Made by a program: the position numbers and the translations under genes. Below the pieces are notes generated by a model. That model was not told the origin of the DNA, did no database searches, and was given only the letters and a program-made list of their open reading frames with translations. A stretch of DNA of 64,000 nt from Salegentibacter salinarum (GTDB lineage Bacteria > Bacteroidota > Bacteroidia > Flavobacteriales > Flavobacteriaceae): assembly GCF_900168115.1 (NCBI RefSeq), contig NZ_FUZC01000006.1, positions 124,001 to 188,000 of the forward strand, read 5' to 3'. Below, in pieces: positions 1 through 8,519 of the stretch (position 1 is its first letter; each line of letters starts with the position of its first letter).

Positions 1-1275
1 CGGGTAAGATCTGGCAACCAGTCTTCCGGTAGCAAGCGTATCAAATTCAATTTCATCTAAGCCAACTATTTTTACAGAACCGTCTTCGTTGATAGCGTTT
101 TTAGTATAAACGTTACCCCTGTAATAGTTGAAATCGTTAAATTCATCATCAACAATTGGGCGGTATACATCGGCAACCCATTCGGCTACGTTTCCGGCCA
201 TATCATAAAGACCAAAATCGTTAGGCTCATAAGATTTTACTTCAGCAGTAATATCGGCGCCATCATCACTCCAACCTGCAATTCCACCGTAATCTCCGGC
301 ACCTTGCTTAAAGTTGGCTAATTGATCGCCTTGTCTTTTTACATCTCCAGAACGGGTGTATTGCCCATCCCAAGGATATTTTTTTCTTCCTCTGTAAACG
401 TTGTAATCTCTAATTCCTACTAGAGCAGATGCGGCATATTCCCACTCAACTTCAGTTGGTAAACGATATTCCGGAAGTAAAACTCCATCTTTACGCTGCA
501 CATAAGTTTGTCCGCCAAGAGCATTTCCTTCGGCATCAGTATTTTGATTATCTATCATATCCTGAGACTCATCTCCGCCCTGGCTTATTTCTGTATTACC
601 ACCGTAAGCCTGGCTTGGGGCATTTAAATAAGTTTGGGTATTAAAAGTACTACCGGCTTCAACATCGGTATAACGGGCTCCTTCTTTAGTGTAGCCACCT
701 TCTTCTAATAATAATTCGTTTACTCTGTCGGTTCTCCATTTACTGAATTCCACGGCTTGTACCCAACTTACACCAACTACAGGATAGTTTCCATAAGCAG
801 GATGGCGTAAATAGTTGTTTACCATTGTTTCGTTGAACCCTAATCTGTTTCTCCAAACAAGGGTATCTGGTACTGCACCATTATATATATTGCGGAAATT
901 TTCCTGGGTAGGAGGAAAAACTTTTTTCAACCAGTCCAGGTATTCCATATACATCATATTGGTAACCTCTGTCTCATCCATATAAAAGGATTGTACATGT
1001 TGCTGAGTAGGAGTATTGTTCCAGTCGTGCATAACATCGTCCTGCACCTGTCCCATAGTAAAGGTTCCACCTTCAACAAAAACCAGCCCCGGGCCGGCTT
1101 CCTGTTCCTTATAATCTGTGTTATATTGAAATCCGCCTTCATCTGAATTAATGTCCCATCCGGTTGCCCTGGAGTTGTCTTCATAGTCCCGGGAATTATT
1201 ACAGCTTAGTAAACCAACGCCAAGAACGAGGGTTAAAAAGGCTCTAAAAGCAATATTGATTCTCATATTCATCAT
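1..1275 (-). CDS. gldJ: Gliding motility lipoprotein GldJ (3' end cut off by window)
   Basis: Outer-membrane lipoprotein of the gliding/T9SS machinery, with a formylglycine-generating-enzyme-like (SUMF1) fold used structurally rather than as an enzyme. The reading frame is open from 1275 to base 1 (425 codons, no stop), so the C-terminus lies outside; full GldJ is about 560 residues. It starts at a double ATG (1275 or 1272) with a third in-frame ATG at 1266. A lipoprotein signal ends at LLSC (Cys25). The FGE-like domain begins near residue 60 with VEGGTFTMG, followed by DETEVTN, PVVGVSW, YRLPTEVEWEYAA and GLYDMAGNVAEWV. It is transcribed away from porV. GldK is the main alternative; the motif order and the porV neighbour favour GldJ. 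Confidence 0.88.
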   Translation of the reverse strand, partial: MMNMRINIAFRAFLTLVLGVGLLSCNNSRDYEDNSRATGWDINSDEGGFQYNTDYKEQEAGPGLVFVEGGTFTMGQVQDDVMHDWNNTPTQQHVQSFYMDETEVTNMMYMEYLDWLKKVFPPTQENFRNIYNGAVPDTLVWRNRLGFNETMVNNYLRHPAYGNYPVVGVSWVQAVEFSKWRTDRVNELLLEEGGYTKEGARYTDVEAGSTFNTQTYLNAPSQAYGGNTEISQGGDESQDMIDNQNTDAEGNALGGQTYVQRKDGVLLPEYRLPTEVEWEYAASALVGIRDYNVYRGRKKYPWDGQYTRSGDVKRQGDQLANFKQGAGDYGGIAGWSDDGADITAEVKSYEPNDFGLYDMAGNVAEWVADVYRPIVDDEFNDFNYYRGNVYTKNAINEDGSVKIVGLDEIEFDTLATGRLVARSYP

Positions 1276-1701
1276 CTCTTTTGGTAGAAATATTAGGCTT
1301 TGCAATATAGTAATTAACGCTAAAAGTACAAGTTTATTTTATGTTGTCTCAAAGGCTTTGATTTTCTTTAAAACCCTGATGTCCTATACACTTAGGTTGC
1401 GAAAAGCTCTTTGTGATTTCCCGCGTACCGTTAATGTTTATTCCCGGTAAAGCAGGAAGCAGCAAAATTAATTGTTTTTTATTTAACTGAAGGTTACTGT
1501 ACTTAAAAAAGTAGCTAAAATTGAAAACATACAATATTTCACTTATTTTAAAGTTGTTATAGACCTACTCTATTTACTTTTATAACTTTTATTATACCAG
1601 ATAAACTTCTGGCCTTGTTTTAATCTGCCTTTAGAATTATTTAAACTTAAGGTCTTTTCTTAACAAGATTATTAGTATATATTTGTTAATCATTAATTAA
1701 T
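1276..1701. other. Intergenic region between gldJ and porV (426 bp)
   Basis: Divergent spacer holding the promoters of gldJ (-) and porV (+). The short open frames here have no recognisable protein features. The DNA is AT-rich; a weak dyad (GTTATA...TATAAC) lies near 1555-1590. No remnant of porU, which I recall sitting beside gldJ and porV in Flavobacterium johnsoniae, is visible. Confidence 0.6.
1678..1685 (+). promoter_or_regulatory. Probable -7 box of the porV promoter
   Basis: TATATTTG matches the Bacteroidota primary sigma -7 consensus TAnnTTTG and ends 16 bp before the porV ATG, implying a very short leader. No good TTG -33 box is seen at the usual distance. Confidence 0.4.
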
Positions 1702-2859
1702 ATGATGAAAAAAATTACATTCTTATTGCTCGGGTTAATTTTAAGTTCTCAATTTAAAATGACCGCCCAGGAAGAAAGGGATAGAGTTATAACAACCGCA
1801 GTTCCCTTTTTGCTTGTAGCTGCCGATGCCCGGGCGGGCGGAATGGGAGACCAGGGAGTAGCAACATCGGCCGATGTTTTTTCCCAGCAATGGAATCCGG
1901 CGAAATATGCTTTTGCTTCCAGTGAACACGCAATAGGCGTGTCTTACACTCCATACCTTAGTGATATTGTTAGTGATATCTTTCTTGGAAACATCAGTTA
2001 TTACCACAGAATTAATGACAGGAGCGCCGTTGCCTCCAGTTTAAGATATTTTAGCTTGGGAAGTATAGAACGAAGAGCAAGTTTTGAACAGGCTCCTTTA
2101 GTAGTTAACCCAAACGAACTTACTTTTGATGTTTCTTATTCCTTGCGCTTAAGCGATAATATTTCTATGGCAGTAGCAGGGCGCTATTTGCATTCAGATC
2201 TAGGCTTGCAGGACGAAGAAGATTTAGGAGCAGCTAATAGTTTTGGAGTAGATGTTGCGGCATACTACCAGAGTAATCAAATGGTTTTCTCAAACTTTAA
2301 CGGCGTGTGGAAAGCGGGAGCGAATATTTCAAATATTGGCCCTAAGATGAAATATGAAGATGCCGGGCAGGAAAATTTCATCCCTACAAATTTTAAAGTA
2401 GGAACCGGTTTCGACTTTATTTTTGATATAGAAAACCGTTTAGGTGCCTATATTGAATTCAATAAACTTTTAGTACCAACCCCAAGAGATTTTAACGATG
2501 ATGGTGAAATTGATGCAGAAGATGATGCAGAATATAATGATATAGGTGCTATAGAAGGTATTTTTACTTCCTGGGGTGATGCCCCCGGTGGTTTTGGTGA
2601 AGAACTTCGTGAAGTTACCTGGGCCCTGGGAGCTGAGTATATGTATCGCGAAGCTTTTGCATTTAGAGCCGGTTATTTTAGCGAAAGCCTTACCAAAGGT
2701 TCCAGGAGATTTGCTTCTTTTGGTGCAGGATTTAAATATGAGCAGGTAAACATAGATATTTCCTATTTATTTTCAACTTCGCCGGTGCCAAGTCCTTTAG
2801 AAGGAACCCTACGTTTTGGTCTAACTTTTAATTTTGGCGACCAATTTCCAGTCTATTAA
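1702..2859 (+). CDS. porV: T9SS outer membrane protein PorV (LptO) family
   Basis: A 385-residue outer-membrane beta-barrel of the FadL-like fold. In the T9SS it collects exported substrates from the SprA/Sov translocon and hands them to the PorU sortase for C-terminal signal removal. A signal peptide covers about residues 1-22 and ends in TAQ. The mature N-terminus has the family signature ARAGGMGDQGVATSADVFSQ, followed by alternating amphipathic strands and ending in a strand rich in F/G (FGLTFNFG). Length is normal for PorV. The gene diverges from gldJ, consistent with a T9SS locus, but porU is not adjacent. Confidence 0.88.
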   Translation: MMKKITFLLLGLILSSQFKMTAQEERDRVITTAVPFLLVAADARAGGMGDQGVATSADVFSQQWNPAKYAFASSEHAIGVSYTPYLSDIVSDIFLGNISYYHRINDRSAVASSLRYFSLGSIERRASFEQAPLVVNPNELTFDVSYSLRLSDNISMAVAGRYLHSDLGLQDEEDLGAANSFGVDVAAYYQSNQMVFSNFNGVWKAGANISNIGPKMKYEDAGQENFIPTNFKVGTGFDFIFDIENRLGAYIEFNKLLVPTPRDFNDDGEIDAEDDAEYNDIGAIEGIFTSWGDAPGGFGEELREVTWALGAEYMYREAFAFRAGYFSESLTKGSRRFASFGAGFKYEQVNIDISYLFSTSPVPSPLEGTLRFGLTFNFGDQFPVY

Positions 2860-2931
2860 ATTAGATTTCAGTTGATTTAATATTTGCTGCTTTGCAGGTT
2901 TCTATTATCTTTCCCTTCCAATAATTTTTAT

Positions 2932-3414
2932 ATGAAGCCATTAAAAGTCACCTCAAACTTTGAGGTCTATGATTCTGTTGAAGAACTTCCGCAGGCTATT
3001 CAGGATTTAATGAAAACAGCTGTGGAGGCCCGGGATAAAGCCTATGCGCCTTATTCTCAATTTAAGGTTGGGGCTGCTTTAGCACTAAATAATAATGAAG
3101 TTGTAACGGGAAGCAATCAGGAAAATGCTTCTTATCCCTCGGGATTATGTGCAGAACGTACCGCAATCTACTATGCCGGTGCCACTTTTCCGGAAGCTCA
3201 AATTAAAGATATTGCAATTTCAGCCAAATCTATGAAGCATATGGTAGAAGCTCCTGTGCCACCTTGTGGTGCATGCAGGCAGGCGCTGGTAGAATATGAA
3301 GTTAAACAGAAAGCTGATATTGCTGTTTATTTTATGGGCGAGACCGGAAAAGTGATGAAAGCAAACTCTATAAAAGATTTACTACCTTTAATCTTTGAAA
3401 ATTCGGTCTTATAA
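2932..3414 (+). CDS. cdd: Cytidine deaminase
   Basis: Hydrolytic deamination of cytidine and deoxycytidine to uridine and deoxyuridine (pyrimidine salvage, cytosol). 160 residues, typical of the homotetrameric class. Zinc ligands and the catalytic glutamate are visible: C73-A-E75 and P-C112-G-A-C115-R. The frame can be extended upstream to a TTG at 2884, but the extra 16 residues (hydrophobic, non-conserved) look spurious, so ATG 2932 is chosen. It sits 72 bp after porV and 108 bp before pdhA, and is likely in the same transcription unit as porV. Confidence 0.92.
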   Translation: MKPLKVTSNFEVYDSVEELPQAIQDLMKTAVEARDKAYAPYSQFKVGAALALNNNEVVTGSNQENASYPSGLCAERTAIYYAGATFPEAQIKDIAISAKSMKHMVEAPVPPCGACRQALVEYEVKQKADIAVYFMGETGKVMKANSIKDLLPLIFENSVL

Positions 3415-3423
3415 CGTTTTCGT

Positions 3424-3473
3424 TATTTTTGCTTAAAAACTGTTTTCCATTCTTATTGAAAATAGTATTTTTG
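3424..3473 (+). promoter_or_regulatory. Two tandem -7-like boxes upstream of pdhA
   Basis: TATTTTTG occurs twice, at 3424-3431 and 3466-3473, in the 108-bp cdd-pdhA gap. Both match TAnnTTTG. The second gives a leader of about 40 nt for pdhA. The -33 elements are poor, so which box is used cannot be told. Confidence 0.4.
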
Positions 3474-3522
3474 TTATCCGCTTGGCAAACCCATCTGTCT
3501 GGCCTAAAAATTAATAAGTTAA

Positions 3523-4524
3523 ATGAAGAAAGTAACAAAAGCCACGTATTTAAAGTGGTACGAGGATATGCTGTTTTGGCGTAAATTTGAAGATAAACTT
3601 GCGCAAGTTTACATTCAGCAGAAAGTAAGAGGTTTTTTGCATTTGTATAATGGGCAGGAAGCTATCCTGGCTGGTGCCCTTCATGTGATGGACCTGGAAA
3701 AGGATAAAATGATTACCGCTTATCGTAATCACGTGCAGCCAATAGGTTTGGGAGTAGATCCTAAACGGGTTATGGCAGAACTTTACGGGAAAGCTACTGG
3801 TACTTCCCAGGGGCTTGGTGGTTCTATGCATATTTTCTCTAAAGAACACGGTTTTTACGGAGGTCACGGTATTGTTGGAGGTCAAATTCCACTTGGTGCC
3901 GGTCTTGCTTTTGCAGATAAATACTTTAAGCGTGATGCGGTTACACTTACTTTTTTAGGAGATGGTGCTGCAAGACAGGGTTCTCTTCACGAAACTTTAA
4001 ATATGGCCGTGAAATGGAATTTACCGGTTGTGTTTTGCGTAGAGAATAACGGGTATGCAATGGGAACATCTGTAGCCAGAACTTCTAAGGGAACAGATAT
4101 CTGGAAACTTGGTAATGGCTACGAAATGCCGTGCGGACCTGTAGATGCTATGGATCCTGTTAAAGTTGCAGAAGCTTTAGACGAGGCAATTAAGAGAGCC
4201 AGAAAAGGTGACGGACCAACATTTTTAGAAATGAAAACCTACCGTTACCGTGGTCACTCCATGAGTGATGCTCAAAAATATAGAACAAAAGAAGAAGTTG
4301 CAGAATATCAGGAATTAGATCCAATCACTACGGTGTTGAATATAATTAAAGATAAAAAGTATGCTTCTGAAGATGAAATAAAAAAGATCAACAAACGCGT
4401 TAAAGATAAAGTGTCTGAATGTGAGAAATTTGCTGAAGAGTCAGATTTCCCTGAAAAGAACGTGATGTATGATGTTGTATACGAACAGGAAAATTATCCG
4501 TTTTTAGCACATAAACCTCAGTAA
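3523..4524 (+). CDS. pdhA: Pyruvate dehydrogenase E1 component, alpha subunit
   Basis: Thiamine-diphosphate-dependent decarboxylation of pyruvate and reductive acetylation of E2; cytosolic, pyruvate to acetyl-CoA. 333 residues, full length for the alpha2-beta2 class. The ThDP motif runs from G146-D-G through E174-N-N. GLGGSMHIF (near 98-105) and YRYRGHSMSD (near 242-251) are the conserved loops of E1-alpha. The gene is 3 bp upstream of the E2 gene and surely co-transcribed. E1-beta (pdhB) is not in this window; in flavobacteria it is commonly encoded elsewhere. Confidence 0.95.
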   Translation: MKKVTKATYLKWYEDMLFWRKFEDKLAQVYIQQKVRGFLHLYNGQEAILAGALHVMDLEKDKMITAYRNHVQPIGLGVDPKRVMAELYGKATGTSQGLGGSMHIFSKEHGFYGGHGIVGGQIPLGAGLAFADKYFKRDAVTLTFLGDGAARQGSLHETLNMAVKWNLPVVFCVENNGYAMGTSVARTSKGTDIWKLGNGYEMPCGPVDAMDPVKVAEALDEAIKRARKGDGPTFLEMKTYRYRGHSMSDAQKYRTKEEVAEYQELDPITTVLNIIKDKKYASEDEIKKINKRVKDKVSECEKFAEESDFPEKNVMYDVVYEQENYPFLAHKPQ

Positions 4525-4527
4525 ATT

Positions 4528-6177
4528 ATGGCAGAAGTAATTAATATGCCGCGTTTGAGCGATACCATGGAAGAAGGTGTTGTTGCGAAGTGGCTAAAGC
4601 AAAAAGGTGATAAAGTTGAAGAAGGAGATATCCTTGCAGAGATAGAAACCGATAAAGCTACCATGGAGTTTGAGTCTTTTTACGAAGGGACTTTACTTCA
4701 TATTGGCATCGAAGAGGGCGAAACTGCACCTGTAGATACTTTACTTGCTATTATTGGAGAGGAAGGTGAAGATATTTCTGATTTACTGAAAGGTGACGGA
4801 GATTCTAAAAAAGACGAAAAGAAAGATAAGTCAGATTCTAATGATGAAGACGAGGGCGAAGACGAAGCTGAAAGTGATGGAGATAGCGACGATGGAGGAA
4901 TCCCTGAAGGCGTAGAAATTATCACTATGCCGCGTTTGAGCGACACCATGGAAGAAGGTACCGTTGCATCTTGGTTGAAAAAGGAAGGTGATAAAGTTGA
5001 AGAAGGAGATATTCTGGCTGAAATCGAAACCGATAAGGCAACGATGGAATTCGAATCTTTCTATGAAGGTACTTTACTTAAAATTGGGCTCGAAGAAGGT
5101 GAAACTGCAAAAGTTGATAGTCTACTTGCCATTATTGGACCGGAAGGAACCGATGTTTCTAATGTATCAGTAGACGGAAAGTCTAAAAAGAAATCTTCAG
5201 AAAAATCAGACAAGAAAAAAGAAGATAAATCTGAAGAAAAAGAAGAAAACAAATCTTCAGAAAAGAAAACCTCAGATTCTACAAAAGATGGTGGAAGAAT
5301 TTTTGCTTCCCCGCTTGCCAAAAAAATGGCAGAAGATAAAGGTATTGATCTTTCAGATGTACAAGGTAGCGGCGGCAATGGTCGTATCGTGAAAAAAGAC
5401 ATCGAAGATTATAAACCTTCAGAAAAACCTGCTGAAGCTAAAGAAAGTAAAGGAGACGCAGCTGCTGCACCACAACCTTATGTGCCTGCAGGAGAAGAAA
5501 GCTTTGAGGAAATTAAAAACTCTCAAATGCGTAAAACCATCGCAAAAAGACTTGGTGAATCTAAGTTTAACGCCCCGCATTACTACTTGACTATAGAGGT
5601 GGATATGGCAAACGCTATGGCTTCACGTAAGCAAATAAACGAAATGCCAGATGTTAAGGTTTCCTTTAACGATATGGTAATTAAGGCCAGTGCAATGGCA
5701 CTTCGTAAGCACCCACAGGTAAACAGCCAGTGGACAGGTGAATCTATGAAAATCGCTAAACACATTCATATGGGTGTTGCCGTAGCTGTAGAAGAAGGTC
5801 TTGTGGTTCCAGTTTTAAAATTTGCCGATCAAATGTCTATGACCCAAATTGGGAATAATGTAAAAGACGTGGCCGGTAAAGCCAGAAACAAGAAATTGCA
5901 GCCGAATGAGATGGAGGGAAGTACCTTTACGGTTTCTAACTTGGGTATGTTTGGTATTGTAGAATTTACTAGTATCATTAACCAACCAAATTCTGCAATT
6001 CTTTCTGTAGGAACTATTGTTGAAAAACCTGTAGTGAAAAACGGACAAATCGTGGTGGGAAATACAATGAAATTAACTCTTGCCTGCGATCATAGAACAG
6101 TAGACGGTGCAACCGGCGCTGCTTTCTTAAAAACGCTTAAAACTTATATGGAAAACCCGGTAACTATGTTAGCATAA
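4528..6177 (+). CDS. pdhC: Pyruvate dehydrogenase E2, dihydrolipoamide acetyltransferase
   Basis: Core of the pyruvate dehydrogenase complex; moves the acetyl group from lipoamide to CoA. 549 residues. Two lipoyl domains (about 1-80 and 130-208) each carry ETDKATME with lipoyl lysines K43 and K170, and are almost identical to each other. Acidic and Lys/Ser-rich linkers (about 88-125 and 210-255) surround them. A peripheral-subunit (E3)-binding domain lies near 257-300 (SPLAKKMAE, GSGGNGRIVKKDI). The catalytic domain (about 325-549) ends with the active-site motif D521-H-R-T-V-D526-G. A rho-independent terminator follows. Confidence 0.96.
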   Translation: MAEVINMPRLSDTMEEGVVAKWLKQKGDKVEEGDILAEIETDKATMEFESFYEGTLLHIGIEEGETAPVDTLLAIIGEEGEDISDLLKGDGDSKKDEKKDKSDSNDEDEGEDEAESDGDSDDGGIPEGVEIITMPRLSDTMEEGTVASWLKKEGDKVEEGDILAEIETDKATMEFESFYEGTLLKIGLEEGETAKVDSLLAIIGPEGTDVSNVSVDGKSKKKSSEKSDKKKEDKSEEKEENKSSEKKTSDSTKDGGRIFASPLAKKMAEDKGIDLSDVQGSGGNGRIVKKDIEDYKPSEKPAEAKESKGDAAAAPQPYVPAGEESFEEIKNSQMRKTIAKRLGESKFNAPHYYLTIEVDMANAMASRKQINEMPDVKVSFNDMVIKASAMALRKHPQVNSQWTGESMKIAKHIHMGVAVAVEEGLVVPVLKFADQMSMTQIGNNVKDVAGKARNKKLQPNEMEGSTFTVSNLGMFGIVEFTSIINQPNSAILSVGTIVEKPVVKNGQIVVGNTMKLTLACDHRTVDGATGAAFLKTLKTYMENPVTMLA

Positions 6178-6204
6178 TCCAGGTTATACAAATAACTAAT
6201 TATT

Positions 6205-6233
6205 AAAATCCCGCAGCTTTGCGGGATTTTTTT
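6205..6233 (+). terminator. Terminator after pdhC
   Basis: A perfect 10-bp stem AAATCCCGCA / TGCGGGATTT with a GCTT loop, followed by a T-tract (6227-6233). It ends the pdhA-pdhC transcript 13 bp before the next gene's start codon, which argues against using the upstream TTG at 6219 as that gene's start. Confidence 0.88.
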
Positions 6234-6245
6234 ATCTTTAACGGT

Positions 6246-7226
6246 ATGAGAAAAATCACACTAAATTTTGCAATGTTAGCCGCAATCCTGCTATTTTCTT
6301 CCTGCGGAAATTCGCAAGCGGTTACAAATTCAGAAGAAGTAAAAACCAGTTTAAATACAAATGTTCAACAAGCTGAAGTTGAAGAATTACTGTATTATTT
6401 GTCTTCAAATGAATTAAAAGGAAGGCAAACCGGCAAGGAAGGAATCGAGCTAGCCGCACAAAAAATTGAAAGCATTTTTAAAGAAAGTGGCATTGAGAAA
6501 TATTTTGACACTTACCGTCATAATTTTGAAATAGATGGGGTAAAAGGATTTAATGTAGTTGGGATGCTGGAAGGCAACGATCCTGAACTTAATGATGAAT
6601 TTATTATTCTGGGAGCGCATTACGATCATATAGGAATCCAGGATCCGGTAGAAGGCGATTCTATTGCTAATGGCGCTAACGATAATGCTGCGGGAACTGT
6701 AGCAGTTGTAGAGTTAGCCAAGAAATTCGCTGAAATTGATAATAATAAACGAAGCATAATGTTCGTATTATTTTCAGCAGAAGAAATGGGACTGGTAGGA
6801 GCAAAGAAAATTGCACAAAGGCTTAAGCAAGATGAGCTTGATCTTTACGCTTTGTTCAATTTTGAAATGATTGGAATTCCTATGAATGATAAAGATTATA
6901 TAGGTTATCTCACCGGTTATGAGAATTCTAATTTCGCTGAAAAATTCAATGAATATTCTGGAAAAAAAGTTCTTGGATTTTTACCCCAGGCAAAAGAATA
7001 TAATTTATTTAAGCGAAGCGATAATTACCCGTTTTTTGAGGAATTTAATGTTCCGGCACAAACAATTTCAACTTTCGATTTTACCAATTACGATTACTAT
7101 CATCACGTAGCCGATGAAGCTGAAAAACTGGATATAACGCATATGACTAATGTGATTGAAAGCGTAATCCCGGGAATTTTGAAGATGACCAATACGTCTG
7201 AAAAAGAAATAAAACTAAGTAAGTAA
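6246..7226 (+). CDS. M28-family zinc aminopeptidase lipoprotein
   Basis: Probable exported di-zinc aminopeptidase (family M28), lipid-anchored at Cys20 (FSSC). 326 residues from ATG 6246. Metal-binding and catalytic residues are recognisable: GAHYDH (H125, D127), GANDNAAG (D146), FSAEE (E179/E180), FNFEMIG (E207) and YYHH (H286/H287). A protease-associated insertion is absent, so this is a short M28 form. The peptide substrate is unknown. Its stop overlaps the next gene's start (TAATG), so it is translationally coupled to the SDR gene. Confidence 0.85.
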   Translation: MRKITLNFAMLAAILLFSSCGNSQAVTNSEEVKTSLNTNVQQAEVEELLYYLSSNELKGRQTGKEGIELAAQKIESIFKESGIEKYFDTYRHNFEIDGVKGFNVVGMLEGNDPELNDEFIILGAHYDHIGIQDPVEGDSIANGANDNAAGTVAVVELAKKFAEIDNNKRSIMFVLFSAEEMGLVGAKKIAQRLKQDELDLYALFNFEMIGIPMNDKDYIGYLTGYENSNFAEKFNEYSGKKVLGFLPQAKEYNLFKRSDNYPFFEEFNVPAQTISTFDFTNYDYYHHVADEAEKLDITHMTNVIESVIPGILKMTNTSEKEIKLSK

Positions 7227-7906
7227 TGAAACAAATTGTTATAACAGGAACCAGCCGCGGAATGGGCTACGAAATGGTAAAACTTTTTGCTGAAAAAGGG
7301 CATAAAGTACTGGCGCTTTCCCGTAATGATAAGCCGGTTTCAGAATTGAGCTTAGACAATGTTACCACTTTTTCATGCGATGTTTCAAAGGCTGAAGATC
7401 TTGAAAAAGTTTCAGCATTTATCGATGCAAAATGGATAAAAGTAGATATTCTGATTAATAACGCCGGCGCGCTTATCAACAAGCCATTTGAAGAAATTAC
7501 GGCAGAAGAATTTCAGAAAATATACAGCACTAATGTTTTTGGGGTAATTGGTTTAACTCAAAAGTTATTGCCATTTATGAATAAAAATTCGCACGTTGTA
7601 AATATCAGTACGATGGGCGGAGTGCAGGGAAGTGTGAAATTTCCGGGGCTTTCAGCGTATAGTTCAAGTAAAGCTGCGATAATCACTTTAACCGAACTTT
7701 TGGCAGAAGAATATAAAGAAAACGGACCTTCATTTAATGTTTTAGCTTTAGGTGCCGTACAGACTGAAATGCTGGAAGAGGCATTTCCCGGCCTGGAAGT
7801 TCCGCTTTCAGCAAAAGAAATGGCAAACTATATTGCTGATTTTAGCCTAACCGGGCATAAATATTATAATGGTAAATTGCTTCAGGTATCTAATAGTACG
7901 CCGTAG
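7226..7906 (+). CDS. Short-chain dehydrogenase/reductase (SDR)
   Basis: Classical SDR, 226 residues; NAD(P)-dependent oxidoreductase of unknown substrate. Seen: cofactor loop TGTSRGMG (7-14), NNAG (78-81), catalytic S128 and Y145-x-x-x-K149. The N-terminal loop starts TGTSRGMG instead of TGxxxGxG, which is within family variation. It overlaps the M28 gene by 1 bp and is followed 3 bp later by the SprT-like gene, so the three probably form one operon. Confidence 0.88.
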   Translation: MKQIVITGTSRGMGYEMVKLFAEKGHKVLALSRNDKPVSELSLDNVTTFSCDVSKAEDLEKVSAFIDAKWIKVDILINNAGALINKPFEEITAEEFQKIYSTNVFGVIGLTQKLLPFMNKNSHVVNISTMGGVQGSVKFPGLSAYSSSKAAIITLTELLAEEYKENGPSFNVLALGAVQTEMLEEAFPGLEVPLSAKEMANYIADFSLTGHKYYNGKLLQVSNSTP

Positions 7907-7909
7907 CCA

Positions 7910-8509
7910 ATGAGAGAAATTCTTGAAAGATATATTCCTGAACGAGCAGTTCCTCCGGTTTTTGAAATGATTAAAGCCAATAATGTTCATTTAAAGATTG
8001 TAAATGAACGTAAAACCAGGCACGGCGATTATCGAAGAATGCCCAACGGCGCTCAGCAAATTACGGTAAATGCCAATTTGAATAAATACCGGTTTTTAAT
8101 CACTTTAGTTCACGAAATCGCTCATTTACTGGCTTTCGAGAAATTTGGCAGGCAAATAAAGCCGCACGGGCAGGAATGGAAGTTTACTTTCAGGGAGTTA
8201 ATGTTGCCATTTATAAGGCCGGAAATTTTTCCGTCAGGATTGCTTCCGGTAATTGCGCAGCATTTTAGAAATCCTAAAGCCAGTAGCGATACCGATGCAA
8301 AATTATCGGTAGCGCTAAAAAGTTTTGATCCTGAGAATGATAAAAACTATATTTTTGAAATTCCGTTTGGAGGAATTTTCCGAATTTATAATGGGAAAAC
8401 TTTTAAAAAAGGGGAGAGGAGAATAAAACGCTACGAATGTCTGGAAGTAGATACGGGTAAAGTTTATTTGTTTCAGCCCAATGCAGAAGTGGAGTTGCTA
8501 AAAAATTAA
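7910..8509 (+). CDS. SprT-like zinc-binding domain protein
   Basis: SprT/Spartan-like family, a putative metalloprotease fold. 199 residues. The zinc motif H68-E-x-x-H72 sits in a predicted helix (LVHEIAHLLAF) with a likely third ligand at H86 (PHGQEW). The C-terminal half (about 125-199) has a beta-rich segment that in longer family members forms a zinc ribbon, but I see no CxxC pair, so the ribbon is probably lost. Cytosolic. Biological role in bacteria is not established. Fourth position in a tight gene run. Confidence 0.8.
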   Translation: MREILERYIPERAVPPVFEMIKANNVHLKIVNERKTRHGDYRRMPNGAQQITVNANLNKYRFLITLVHEIAHLLAFEKFGRQIKPHGQEWKFTFRELMLPFIRPEIFPSGLLPVIAQHFRNPKASSDTDAKLSVALKSFDPENDKNYIFEIPFGGIFRIYNGKTFKKGERRIKRYECLEVDTGKVYLFQPNAEVELLKN

Positions 8510-8519
8510 TTCCTTTTTT

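Noticed and set aside
1256-1534. Two short open frames in the gldJ-porV spacer
   Set aside because: No family features, overlapping each other on both strands, low coding quality.
3550-3885. Antisense open frame opposite pdhA
   Set aside because: Fully inside a strongly conserved gene on the other strand; composition not protein-like.
4698-5402. Long antisense open frames opposite the pdhC linkers
   Set aside because: They are Ser/Pro-rich shadows of Glu/Asp/Lys-rich sense codons; no start context or family features.
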